A stretch of DNA of 15,294 nt from an uncultured Verrucomicrobiales bacterium (GCA_937969125.1 CALBVA010000199.1:1-15294), one strand, 5' to 3'. Shown: positions 1 through 7,849, counted from the first letter of the stretch. The notes: generated by a model from the letters alone, not told the origin. Translations and numbers: made by a program.

Positions 1-2
1 AG

Positions 3-1124
3 CTACCACTCCTTCGGGAGGTCGTATTGCGCTGCGAGTTCGAGGAGGTCATCGCGCATCGGCCACTCGTCAGGTCGGTCAGTCGGAGCTTCGTGACGCT
101 GGCTCGCGCCCTTCAGCATCATGCAACCGGTGTTATCTCCCAGCTTGCGAATTTCCTCCACTTCCTCGGGGGAGAATTGAAAATCCTCCGAGAGCGAGGC
201 ATAGTCACGGATCTTATCTTCGATCGGCACGGCATCCGCGCCAGCTTCCTGAATGACGGTAGGGACAACGCATTTAACCGGCTCCTGCGAGAGATTCCAG
301 GCGGAGGCGAATTGGATCATGCTGAGCCCGTGCTTTGCCGCAATCTCGCGCATAGGAACCATCCGCTCGGTGCCACGCTCAATCCATCCCTCGGGGCGAT
401 ACGAACGGTGGTCGCCAGGACGAAATTCGTGGCCCGGCTTCATGTCACCATGAAAGAGCCCGCCGTAATCGACCACGCGAGTGAGAAGATCGACGCCATT
501 CTTCTTCGCCGAGGCGAGAAGGTGATGCCCGGGCCAGGGCTCGAGAGGATTTAAAATGACCATGGCCCAATCAATCACTTCGCCGAAATTTTCGAAGGCA
601 TGCAGCATGTCCAGGGTAAAACCATTGGCGGGACCGGGCGCGAGGCCTAGCCGCTCCGAGAGGCCTTCCGCTTTCAGGTCACTCATCCCCTTCCAGACAG
701 CCTCGTTCCGGTAACCGGTTTCGTCGGGATTATGGAGCATGACGAGATCGAAGTGATCGGTACGGCAGTCCTTGAGAGAATTCTCACAGGCCCGGCGGAG
801 GAAGTCATGGTAACCCGCTTCGCTGCGAAGCTTGGGATTGGTGAAGCGCGGGTAACCCTTACTGCCCTCACGCTCGCCATCGATGAAATCGTGACCGAGC
901 ATTCCGACGAGGCAGTAGGTATCACGAGGATAGGATTGCAAGGCCTCCCCGAGGGCTTGATCGGCCCGTCCGGTGCCATAGACATCCGCAGTGACGAAAG
1001 TCCGGATGCCGGACTCGTAAGCTACGCGGATGCAGTTTTGGTAGCGCTCTTCATCCAGCACTTCGCCGAAGTGCATGTAGCGTCCACCACTCCAGGTGCC
1101 ATAGGCTGTGCGGGTCAAATTCAT
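3..1124 (-). CDS. aldo/keto reductase-family protein with degenerate catalytic tetrad
   Basis: 373-residue protein of the aldo/keto reductase (AKR) TIM-barrel superfamily, probably cytoplasmic; no signal peptide is visible. Family signatures are TADVYGTG (residues 45-52), the RD...G strand near 67-77, and LVMLHNPD (127-134), which carries the family histidine H131. Aligning these blocks to classical AKRs (FDTAxxYG, RDxxxIxTKxG, HxPD) keeps the catalytic Tyr (Y49) and His (H131). The canonical Asp is V44 (codon GTC, 993-995) and the canonical Lys is M75 (codon ATG, 900-902). NADPH-dependent carbonyl reduction of the usual kind is therefore doubtful; the protein may be a non-classical AKR or a binding protein. 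It starts at ATG 1124 with no clear Shine-Dalgarno and ends with TAG at 3-5. It lies 51 bp downstream of the U32 gene on the same strand, so the two may be cotranscribed. The family call is firm; the substrate is unknown. Confidence 0.85.
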   Translation of the reverse strand: MNLTRTAYGTWSGGRYMHFGEVLDEERYQNCIRVAYESGIRTFVTADVYGTGRADQALGEALQSYPRDTYCLVGMLGHDFIDGEREGSKGYPRFTNPKLRSEAGYHDFLRRACENSLKDCRTDHFDLVMLHNPDETGYRNEAVWKGMSDLKAEGLSERLGLAPGPANGFTLDMLHAFENFGEVIDWAMVILNPLEPWPGHHLLASAKKNGVDLLTRVVDYGGLFHGDMKPGHEFRPGDHRSYRPEGWIERGTERMVPMREIAAKHGLSMIQFASAWNLSQEPVKCVVPTVIQEAGADAVPIEDKIRDYASLSEDFQFSPEEVEEIRKLGDNTGCMMLKGASQRHEAPTDRPDEWPMRDDLLELAAQYDLPKEW

Positions 1125-1146
1125 GGGAGAAATAAGGGGCAGCCCG

Positions 1147-1172
1147 CCTGATCTTTCAAGTGAAGGATCAGG
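1147..1172 (-). other. intergenic RNA hairpin between the U32 and AKR genes
   Basis: An 11-bp inverted repeat with a 4-base loop starts 3 bp after the U32 stop codon. The arms are CCTGATCTTTC and GAAGGATCAGG, with one G-T wobble. No T-run follows on the minus strand, so it is not a standard intrinsic terminator. It could be a transcript 3'-end stabiliser, a processing site or a weak attenuator between the two minus-strand genes. Confidence 0.45.
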
Positions 1173-1175
1173 AAT

Positions 1176-3581
1176 CTATCGGTGCACCTCATCGCGCTTC
1201 TGCTCCAGCGTTCCCTTGGTCACGCCGAGCCGCTCGATCGCGCCCAGCTTCCGGATGAGATCCATCGAGACGCCCTTGCCATCCAGAAACTCGCGATACC
1301 ACTTCACGAGGCGTGCCGTTTGCTTCGCATCCTCTTCCAGCAGCTCCACCCGGAAGCGGCGCAGGCCAAGGCTCACGAACTCATCCACGCTCGCGGCACC
1401 AGTCTGGGCGCGGCCATTGAAGAGGGTATTCCGGCAGCCGACATCCGCTTTCAGGATGTGGAGTTGCCCGACGCGATCACGCAGTTGGACGGAGTGTTTG
1501 TCACAGGGTTTTCCGCAATCCTTGATGCTCGTCCCCTCGCTCAGGAAGGTGCAAAAGACGCAGTGCTCCATATGAAACATTGGCATGTGCTGATGCACCG
1601 TGAGTTCGAACCACTCCGGCGGCGCGCTCTCTAACAGTTCACCGACCTGGCCCTCGTTGAGATCATAGGAGACGGTGAGATTCTTAAATCCCCCCTCCTC
1701 CATGAGCAAACGTGCCGTCACCGGGTTGGCGACATTGAGCGAGAAATCCGCAATTCTTGGGATACCGCGTTCTTTGAAAAATTGCACCCCACCGAGATTG
1801 CGCACCAGCACGCCGTCCGGCTCCGCCTTTTCGATCAGTCGGAAAAAGCCCGCCTCGGTGGGCTTTTGGATTCGCGGCGTCGCGAGGTAGATCTTCATCC
1901 CGGCCTCACGCGCGATCGACACCGCCTCACGATATTCCTTTAGGTCCTCGAAGTCGCAGTAAACGAAATCCGCACCAGCGTGCGCACAGCCGCGGACTTG
2001 ATCGAGCGAGCGGCAGAGAACGCGGAGTTCGGGGAGGTCATTGTCAATCACGCCCTCTCCCGGCATCCAGCGCTTCAAGATTTCGCGGCCATTATTGACC
2101 ACCGGCTCCACTTTCAAAGTCTCCACGAGGCGGCGACGGACGCGGTTTAGCTCGCCGAGCGGAATCATGACTTCGCCCTGCAGCTCATTCGCGATTTCGC
2201 CCAGTTGAAATCCTGTTCCTCCGAGGCGGCCCAATTGATCCCGCAGGGTCTCATCGGTCAGGGGCCGACGCTCCGCCGCCTCTAGTGAAATTTTGCTCGC
2301 GATCTTTTTCCCGCGACACTCCAGCACCAGCGGATCTCCCGCCGCACCGCTCACCCGGATCATCAGCTCCTCGCCCTTCTCGATGAGACGACCGCCCTTC
2401 CAGGTCTTCTTGACCTCTCGATCAAGGCCCGGGTCACTCGTCTTCCAGAGGCCCTGCCCCACATGGACGCGGGACCAATTGATCCCCGCTCTACGGTCGA
2501 ACCAGATTCGACGTCCCTCAACTTTCCAAATCGTGCCGCCCTGTTCTTCATTCCGGTCCTCACCGGCATCGAAGACGAAGCCATCACCATTTCGCAATGA
2601 GACCTCGCTGGTGGCCAGCTCCACCCAGCCCTCGCCCATCGCCGCGATCTCCCCAGCCCAGGCTCCGCGCTTCTTCCCCCACTTTCCATGCGTGAGACGG
2701 GGGTGATTGGTCCCCTCCAGCCAGCCGGTCGAGAGCCCGCGCGAAAACATCATCTCCAAGGTGTAGCGGTCCTGATCAGTGATCTCTACCTCATCAAGAG
2801 CCTTGCGATAGACCCGCGTGACCGCTGCCACGTATTCAGGTGATTTCAATCTTCCCTCGATCTTAAAGCTCACCACGCCCGCCTTTACCAGATCCGGGAT
2901 GACATCGACTGCTGCGAGATCCTGAGGACTCAAAAGATAGCGCACCTCGCCCATCGGTTTCGTCTCGCCATCCACCACCAGTTCATAGGGCATGCGACAG
3001 GCCTGCGCGCACTCGCCGCGATTCGCCGAACGCTGGCCCAGGCTCTCCGAGGTCAGGCATTGTCCGGAGTAGGCCACACAGAGGGCCCCGTGCACGAAAA
3101 CTTCCAGCGGCACCTCGCCCTTCTTGCGAACTCTCGCGATCTCCTCCACCGACATCTCGCGCGCCAGCACCGCCCGATCCAAATTCAGGAACCCGTCCAC
3201 AAAGCTCATTCCCTCCGGAGAAGTGATCGTCATCTGAGTCGAGGCGTGCAGCTCCATCTCCGGTGCGATCTCCTGCACCAGCTTCGCCACGCCGAGATCC
3301 TGGACGATCACCGCATCCACTCCGGCCCGCGCCATGAGTTCGATCTGTTCCACTGCGCCGGGTAATTCGGAAGGGAAGACAAGGGTATTGAAAGCCACGA
3401 AGCCCTTCACGCCGTGCCGATGCAGGAAGTCCATAAGCTCCGGGAGATCCGCCTCGGTGAAATTATCCGCCCGCATTCGCGCATTGAAACGCGGCAGCCC
3501 GAAGAAAATAGCATCGGCCCCATTGGCCACCGCCGCCCGCGCACAATCCCAATTTCCCGCTGGTGCCAAGAGTTCCGTCAC
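1176..3581 (-). CDS. U32 family protein (RlhA/YhbU/YegQ-type, long form with DUF3656-like region)
   Basis: 801-residue member of the U32 'peptidase' family. Studied relatives (RlhA, TrhP, UbiU/UbiV) are Fe-S proteins that hydroxylate rRNA, tRNA or quinone precursors rather than proteases. Residues 1-260 form the first barrel, opening MTELLAPAGNWDCA and carrying the signature HGALCVAYSGQC...NRGECAQACR. The cysteines C168, C175, C191 and C195 match the positions of a cluster-binding set. A DUF3656-like region lies near 380-490. Residues 515-735 look like a second barrel with another cysteine set (C674, C677, C689, C693, C716), as in other long forms. An RlhA-like role in 23S rRNA C2501 hydroxylation is the best guess but is not proven. 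The start is GTG at 3581, supported by AGGAG six bases upstream (3588-3592), one of the few clear Shine-Dalgarno sites here. It diverges from the repeat-protein gene. Confidence 0.88.
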   Translation of the reverse strand: MTELLAPAGNWDCARAAVANGADAIFFGLPRFNARMRADNFTEADLPELMDFLHRHGVKGFVAFNTLVFPSELPGAVEQIELMARAGVDAVIVQDLGVAKLVQEIAPEMELHASTQMTITSPEGMSFVDGFLNLDRAVLAREMSVEEIARVRKKGEVPLEVFVHGALCVAYSGQCLTSESLGQRSANRGECAQACRMPYELVVDGETKPMGEVRYLLSPQDLAAVDVIPDLVKAGVVSFKIEGRLKSPEYVAAVTRVYRKALDEVEITDQDRYTLEMMFSRGLSTGWLEGTNHPRLTHGKWGKKRGAWAGEIAAMGEGWVELATSEVSLRNGDGFVFDAGEDRNEEQGGTIWKVEGRRIWFDRRAGINWSRVHVGQGLWKTSDPGLDREVKKTWKGGRLIEKGEELMIRVSGAAGDPLVLECRGKKIASKISLEAAERRPLTDETLRDQLGRLGGTGFQLGEIANELQGEVMIPLGELNRVRRRLVETLKVEPVVNNGREILKRWMPGEGVIDNDLPELRVLCRSLDQVRGCAHAGADFVYCDFEDLKEYREAVSIAREAGMKIYLATPRIQKPTEAGFFRLIEKAEPDGVLVRNLGGVQFFKERGIPRIADFSLNVANPVTARLLMEEGGFKNLTVSYDLNEGQVGELLESAPPEWFELTVHQHMPMFHMEHCVFCTFLSEGTSIKDCGKPCDKHSVQLRDRVGQLHILKADVGCRNTLFNGRAQTGAASVDEFVSLGLRRFRVELLEEDAKQTARLVKWYREFLDGKGVSMDLIRKLGAIERLGVTKGTLEQKRDEVHR

Positions 3582-3713
3582 CCCGCACTCCTAGCCCCCA
3601 CGCGAGTGAGGCGCAAGCCTACCCACATCATCCCTTCTTTCTCGAAAAATTCCCCGTCCCCGCTTCGTTCTCTGTATTAGCATCTCTTATCATCATTCTT
3701 TCCAATTCACCCT
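3582..3713. other. divergent intergenic region between the U32 and repeat-protein genes
   Basis: This 132-bp spacer contains the U32 Shine-Dalgarno (AGGAG, read on the minus strand at 3588-3592) and must carry promoters for both directions. An AT-richer stretch at 3671-3705 may hold the plus-strand promoter, but no paired -35/-10 boxes stand out and the plus gene has no Shine-Dalgarno. Confidence 0.4.
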
Positions 3714-4994
3714 ATGAACAAAAAAGTCAGTATCATCTCCGCAGGTTGGGCCCTCAGCTGCGGCGCCGCCTTTCTCGTCGGCCGCACCACCAGCGATCCT
3801 GCTCCCTCTGAATCTGCCGCCACCGACTCACCCACTCTGAGTGGACGCACTGTCGCTGCCGGATCACGCGCCAACGGCTCCGGCTCTCTTTCCTCAGCCG
3901 GTGGATCAGCGACCCGCATCCGCACCGCCACTCCCATCCCGCAGGATCGCCTCGCTGCTGACGTCCTCGCTCTCACCAAGATGACCGATCCCATCGCCCG
4001 CACCGAAAGCTTCCTTGCCCTCGTCGCCAGCCTCGGACCGGACCAATTTCTCGAAGCCATCGATACCTATCGCAGCCAGGGAATCGATGACGAGCAATTC
4101 GGCGAATACCGCATCCTCCTTTCCTCCTGGGCCAAGGTGAACCCCATCGAGGCTCTTACCTATGCCCAAGAGAAGACCCGCGGTCCTTTCGCTCGTAAGA
4201 CCATCCTCGCCACATGGGCCAAGGATGACCCCGAATCCGCCATCGCTTGGGCGAATGAAAACTTCGATCCAGGTGAGCGCGAAAACCGCGCCAATCCCTG
4301 GCTCGTCGGCGTGATCGAGGGACTCGCCTCCACCGATGCCAATCGCGCCACCCAACTCCTCGAAGAACTCCCCTACTCCCGCGGCCGCGGAGAGGCTCTC
4401 ACCTCCGTCTTCAATGAAATCACCCGTAATGACACTGATGCCGGTAAGGCCTGGATTGCCGGACTTTCCGATGAACGCCTCAAAATAGGGGCTGCCGCCC
4501 GCCTCGCCGGAAAAATTGCTGAAAACAATCCCCGTGACGCGGCCGAGTGGGCTTCGTCCCTAGGACCGGAAACGATGAAACGCTCCGCAGAAACGATTAT
4601 CGAAACCTGGGCCGCCAAGGACATCACCGCGGCCAAGACCTGGGTCGCCTCCCAGCCCGAGGAAATCGCTGCCGCCTCCGGCCCCAGTCTCGTCGGCCAG
4701 ATGATCGAGCAGGATGATCCGGCTGGTGCCGCCACCTGGCTCTCACAGTTTGAGGGGAATCCTGCCTTCGATGACAGCATGCGCACCATGGCATGGCGAA
4801 GCATGGAGCAAAATCCCGAGACCGGTGCCGACTTCATCATGAAGATCACCAATGAGCGCGATCAGGAACGCACCTTCCACCGCGTCCTGCGAAACTGGAT
4901 GCGAAACGACCGCGAAGGCGCACAGGAATACATCGAGAATAATCCCGTCCCCGCTAGCATCAAGCGGCGCGCTGGCCAAGATGCAGGGCAGTAA
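3714..4994 (+). CDS. secreted or membrane-anchored protein with nine ~32-residue W/D-P repeats
   Basis: 426-residue protein of unknown function. Residues 5-23 form a hydrophobic N-terminal segment (uncleaved anchor or signal peptide), followed by a low-complexity Ser/Ala/Thr/Gly linker (about 25-75). Residues 85-412 are helical. From 139 onwards nine repeats can be aligned by eye, with anchors at 139, 168, 204, 236, 268, 299, 331, 363 and 395, so the spacing is nearly always 31-32. In each, a second hydrophobic or aromatic residue sits 11 positions on (Y150, W179, L215, W247, W279, W310, W342, F374, Y406). Consensus: W-A-x-x-D-P-x-x-A-x-x-W. The pattern suggests a TPR/Sel1-like alpha-solenoid, probably a protein-binding scaffold in the periplasm. 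I know no named domain for it. The ATG start at 3714 lacks a Shine-Dalgarno. The msrA gene follows 58 bp later on the same strand. Confidence 0.85.
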   Translation: MNKKVSIISAGWALSCGAAFLVGRTTSDPAPSESAATDSPTLSGRTVAAGSRANGSGSLSSAGGSATRIRTATPIPQDRLAADVLALTKMTDPIARTESFLALVASLGPDQFLEAIDTYRSQGIDDEQFGEYRILLSSWAKVNPIEALTYAQEKTRGPFARKTILATWAKDDPESAIAWANENFDPGERENRANPWLVGVIEGLASTDANRATQLLEELPYSRGRGEALTSVFNEITRNDTDAGKAWIAGLSDERLKIGAAARLAGKIAENNPRDAAEWASSLGPETMKRSAETIIETWAAKDITAAKTWVASQPEEIAAASGPSLVGQMIEQDDPAGAATWLSQFEGNPAFDDSMRTMAWRSMEQNPETGADFIMKITNERDQERTFHRVLRNWMRNDREGAQEYIENNPVPASIKRRAGQDAGQ

Positions 4995-5052
4995 CTAAAG
5001 ATAAAGAGCGGGATGACCGGAACAAATCGGGAAAAATTTTCTCCCACCAAGA

Positions 5053-5670
5053 ATGAAACTTCTTTCCCTCATCGGTCTTTTTGTCCTCATCCTCGCCGGG
5101 TGCAAATCCGGCCCCAAAGTCGGTAAAATTAAACCCGATCAAGAAATCGTGCCTGAAAAGCACCAACTCATTACCCTCGGCGGCGGCTGCTACTGGTGCA
5201 TCGAAGCCGTCTTCCAGCAGCTCGATGGCGTCATCTCCTCCACCTCCGGATTCATGGGCGGCTTCGTCCCGGATCCTGATTACGAGGAAGTTTGCCAGGG
5301 AACCACCGGCCACATCGAGGTCATCCAGGTGGCCTACGATCCCGAGATCATCTCCACCAATGAGCTCCTCGAATGGTTCTGGAAAGCCCACGATCCCACC
5401 GATCCATTCGGCCAAGGCGGCGATCGTGGTGAACGCTACCTGAGCCACATCTTCTACCACAGCGAGGAGCAAAAAGAACTCGCCGAAGCCTCAAAAGAGG
5501 CCGCGCAAAAAGACTTCAACCGCCCCATCGTCACCACCATCCGCGAAGCCGAGCCCTTCTACAAAGCCAAACAGGATCACCAGGACTATTACTTCAACAA
5601 CAAGAGTAAGAATAGCTACTGCCCGGCTGTCATCACGCCGAAGTTGAAAAAGTTGAACCTGGAACACTAA
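5053..5670 (+). CDS. msrA: peptide-methionine (S)-S-oxide reductase MsrA, lipoprotein form
   Basis: 205-residue MsrA, which reduces methionine-S-sulfoxide in oxidised proteins. Residues 1-17 are a lipoprotein signal peptide with lipobox L14-A15-G16-C17, so the enzyme should be anchored in the envelope and act outside the cytoplasm. The catalytic block is GGGCYWCIEAVF, with C46 as nucleophile, C49 as a second cysteine and E51 as acid. TGHIEVIQVAYDP (85-97) and FWKAHDPTDP (109-118) are the other hallmarks. The C-terminal YCP-VI-PKLKKL block provides a likely resolving cysteine, C190. In the QGxDxGxxYRS block the usual Arg is L130. Start ATG 5053 has no Shine-Dalgarno but places the signal peptide exactly. 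No msrB follows. A 6-bp hairpin at 5669-5683 follows the stop but has no T-run. Electron supply would have to come from a periplasmic thiol donor, which is not seen in the window. Confidence 0.95.
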   Translation: MKLLSLIGLFVLILAGCKSGPKVGKIKPDQEIVPEKHQLITLGGGCYWCIEAVFQQLDGVISSTSGFMGGFVPDPDYEEVCQGTTGHIEVIQVAYDPEIISTNELLEWFWKAHDPTDPFGQGGDRGERYLSHIFYHSEEQKELAEASKEAAQKDFNRPIVTTIREAEPFYKAKQDHQDYYFNNKSKNSYCPAVITPKLKKLNLEH

Positions 5671-5947
5671 CCCCCTCGGGGTTCGGGGAGTTGAATGCTT
5701 TCAGCTTCAAGTGTGTCTGAGCTTCGTGACGACTTGTCCGGAGGAAGTCCATCAACCGGGAATCACTGAGTCCGGAAAATGTGGGTGATCCGCTGTAAGA
5801 TTTACGCGACTGCGTTTCTTTTTTGATGATTTTTTTCTCTTTCGGGAGCGGCTTGGCGAGGAAAGGCGTGGGAAGCGGATCCGAGCCGCAGGCGATGAGT
5901 GCCAGTGAGCTTGGGAGAACGATGGCGAAACGCGCCGTGAAATTCAT
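5633..5947 (-). CDS. small predicted lipoprotein, function unknown
   Basis: 104-residue ORF with a convincing lipoprotein signal peptide: charged start (MNFTAR), hydrophobic core, then L17-I18-A19-C20 as lipobox, followed by GSDP. The mature part is short, basic (a lysine run near 36-44) and rich in Ser/Thr/Pro, with no recognisable domain. It converges on msrA and its last 38 bp overlap the msrA 3' end. The ATG start at 5947 lies 61 bp from the divergent heme-lipoprotein gene. Support rests on the signal peptide and on the stretch otherwise being empty. The C-terminal ~35 residues are low complexity and could be a shortened or frameshifted tail. It is probably real, but the product could be a decayed gene. 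Confidence 0.55.
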   Translation of the reverse strand: MNFTARFAIVLPSSLALIACGSDPLPTPFLAKPLPKEKKIIKKETQSRKSYSGSPTFSGLSDSRLMDFLRTSRHEAQTHLKLKAFNSPNPEGVSVPGSTFSTSA

Positions 5948-6008
5948 GGCTTAATCTTCACCCCTGGAGATAAGCACGGCAAGTCTGCGCATTGACGGGC
6001 AGGGCTCA

Positions 6009-7838
6009 TTGGACTTCACTGCGCTAGTGCGACGCCTGCTCCACGTCCTCCCCGTCCTCATCCTGGCTTCCTGTCAGGATGACACTTCCGATGTGATAAA
6101 TTCCGACGATGGCCCTGCGCTCTCGTATTCACGCGATGTCCGCCCATTTCTGGTAGAGAATTGTGTCGGCTGTCATGCGGATCTGCCACTGCGCGATCCC
6201 AATTCCTGGAACCTTCTCCACCAGCACAAGGACAAGACGGTTCCTGCCTCCCCCCTACTCCAGCGCTGGGTCAAGCAAGGTGCAGTTGTGGATGCCCACT
6301 GGGCGACCGCTCCACTCTACGAAGTCACCGGCGAGTCGGTGAATGATTTTCTGACATTCACCGAGGAAGGTCAGCCGGAGCTACGCGAGACTCCAGAGCC
6401 TCTTTTCAAGGCACGCCTGAAAGAGGTTCTCACTGGCGAGGGAACACTGCCGACAACCTATCTGCGAGGTGGCGCAGACACCCCAGCTACGAGAGTGGCA
6501 CTGGTGGGGCAGCATCTGCTGGGAACGCGGATGGAGTGCGCCTCCTGCCACAACCACCCGACGGAGGAGATTACGAAGGCAAAGTATCGGGAGCTCCAGG
6601 CAGCGTTCACGATGCCGGAAGATCATCAACGTGGAAGCGGACGCGGGCCGTCATTGATCGTGATATCGAAGGAGGAGGAAGGGCGAAGGAATGATTTACT
6701 GGCACGTATCGCAAAGTTTTCCGGACCGCCACGCCCTGATCACAAGGCCTTCCTCGATTGGCTGGATGAGGGGGGCTTGCCAGAATTTCACACGATGCTG
6801 GCGGCCTACTCCTTCGAGGAGGAACTCCTGACGAATCTCGCCCTGCAAGGAAAAGCTCGAGAAGGTGGGCGGGAGCTTATTGCGGACGAAGGAGCACACG
6901 GAAAGGGATTATTATTCGCCAAGGAAAGCCAGCTGACCATCGGCGGCCTACCGGTGGAGAATGAGTTCTCGGCCTTTACCCTCTCGGCCTGGATCAAGCT
7001 CACGCCGGAAGCTCACGCGGAGACGAGGATCGCAGTCTTCGGAGCGGCCGAGAGTGGCTTCGCCTTCGAGGTGATCGGCGGACGCTTGCGAGCTCGTTGG
7101 ACAAGGTCTTGGCCGGACTCGGCTCTCGCGGTGGGCACGCCCAGTCCGATGATCGTGCCAAACAGATGGGCACAGGTCGCGATCAGCTGGGACGGCAGCC
7201 GGATGGTGGAGGGATTGAAGATTTATCTCAACGGAACTCTGCTAGAGACACAAGTGGAGGCTCAACACCTCCTGATGCCGACCCTTGCTGATGACACGAC
7301 TCCGCAGTTTATTTTTGAAGGTGAAGGTCTCTCATTGGATGAACTCCAGATATTTCGAGGCGTGCTCCCACCAGTGGCGGTGAGTCATCTTTTCGACGGG
7401 CGCAGCCTGGTAGACGCCAGGGAAAACGGCGGCGACCTCCGGGCCTTCTTCCACGGACAACGCGCAAAGGAGAATCCAGAGCGAGCAAAAGTGGCAGCAG
7501 AACTACTGAATCTGGAGGCCAATCTGACCCAATACCCGGTGATGACCGGTGGAGCAAAGCGGGAGGCATTCGCCGATAGCCTGAACGCCAATTTGCTGGC
7601 GCGTTCGCTCGCGAATGAGATCTGGAGAAATCACTTCGGAGCCCCACTGGCTTATGGTTTGGGTTATGGCGACCCACTACCAAAACACGCCGAGCTTCTG
7701 GAATGGCTGGCGAATGAGCTGGTGCGGCTGGATTGGGATCAGGAACAGCTCGGGGAAATCATCCGGGAGTCGAAAGCGTGGACACGAAAATGGGATGCCG
7801 AACCGGATCTGCGGAGGCCCTGCCCACGACCAAGATAA
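6009..7838 (+). CDS. compact PSCyt/DUF1549/LamG/DUF1553 heme lipoprotein, C-terminally short
   Basis: 609-residue lipoprotein (lipobox L19-A20-S21-C22) of the planctomycete-type cytochrome c family. In order: a heme-binding domain with SRDVRPFLVENCVGCH (C52, C55, H56); a very short DUF1549 remnant whose end, QHLLGTRMECASCHNHP, gives a second CxxCH (C177, C180, H181); a LamG/concanavalin-like domain (about 290-460); and the start of DUF1553 (ANEIWRNHFG..., 535-590), ending in an unrelated-looking RRPCPRPR tail. Most of DUF1549 and roughly two-thirds of DUF1553 are missing compared with typical members. The gene stops 11 bp before the stop of convergent prc. The chosen start is TTG 6009 with AGGG just upstream; GTG 6027 (MRRLLHVLP...) would also give a good lipoprotein signal. 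These proteins are usually paired with a DUF1501 gene, which is absent here. The function is unknown; they are often linked to polysaccharide degradation. Confidence 0.8.
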   Translation: MDFTALVRRLLHVLPVLILASCQDDTSDVINSDDGPALSYSRDVRPFLVENCVGCHADLPLRDPNSWNLLHQHKDKTVPASPLLQRWVKQGAVVDAHWATAPLYEVTGESVNDFLTFTEEGQPELRETPEPLFKARLKEVLTGEGTLPTTYLRGGADTPATRVALVGQHLLGTRMECASCHNHPTEEITKAKYRELQAAFTMPEDHQRGSGRGPSLIVISKEEEGRRNDLLARIAKFSGPPRPDHKAFLDWLDEGGLPEFHTMLAAYSFEEELLTNLALQGKAREGGRELIADEGAHGKGLLFAKESQLTIGGLPVENEFSAFTLSAWIKLTPEAHAETRIAVFGAAESGFAFEVIGGRLRARWTRSWPDSALAVGTPSPMIVPNRWAQVAISWDGSRMVEGLKIYLNGTLLETQVEAQHLLMPTLADDTTPQFIFEGEGLSLDELQIFRGVLPPVAVSHLFDGRSLVDARENGGDLRAFFHGQRAKENPERAKVAAELLNLEANLTQYPVMTGGAKREAFADSLNANLLARSLANEIWRNHFGAPLAYGLGYGDPLPKHAELLEWLANELVRLDWDQEQLGEIIRESKAWTRKWDAEPDLRRPCPRPR

Positions 7839-7849
7839 CGGGGTCGAAA

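Noticed and set aside
27..554. Plus-strand ORF of 175 codons
   Set aside because: It is the antisense of the aldo/keto reductase gene, whose family motifs are clear; the ORF itself shows no family pattern.
4373..4852. Minus-strand ORF of 159 codons
   Set aside because: It is antisense to the nine-repeat protein, whose strict amino-acid periodicity proves the plus frame.
5036..5052. Inverted repeat around AAAAATTTTC before msrA
   Set aside because: AT-rich and imperfect, with only a few G-C pairs; too weak to call an operator or terminator.
5669..5683. Hairpin AACCCC-CTC-GGGGTT after msrA as a terminator
   Set aside because: The stem is perfect but only 6 bp, no T-run follows on either side, and it lies inside the small lipoprotein gene.
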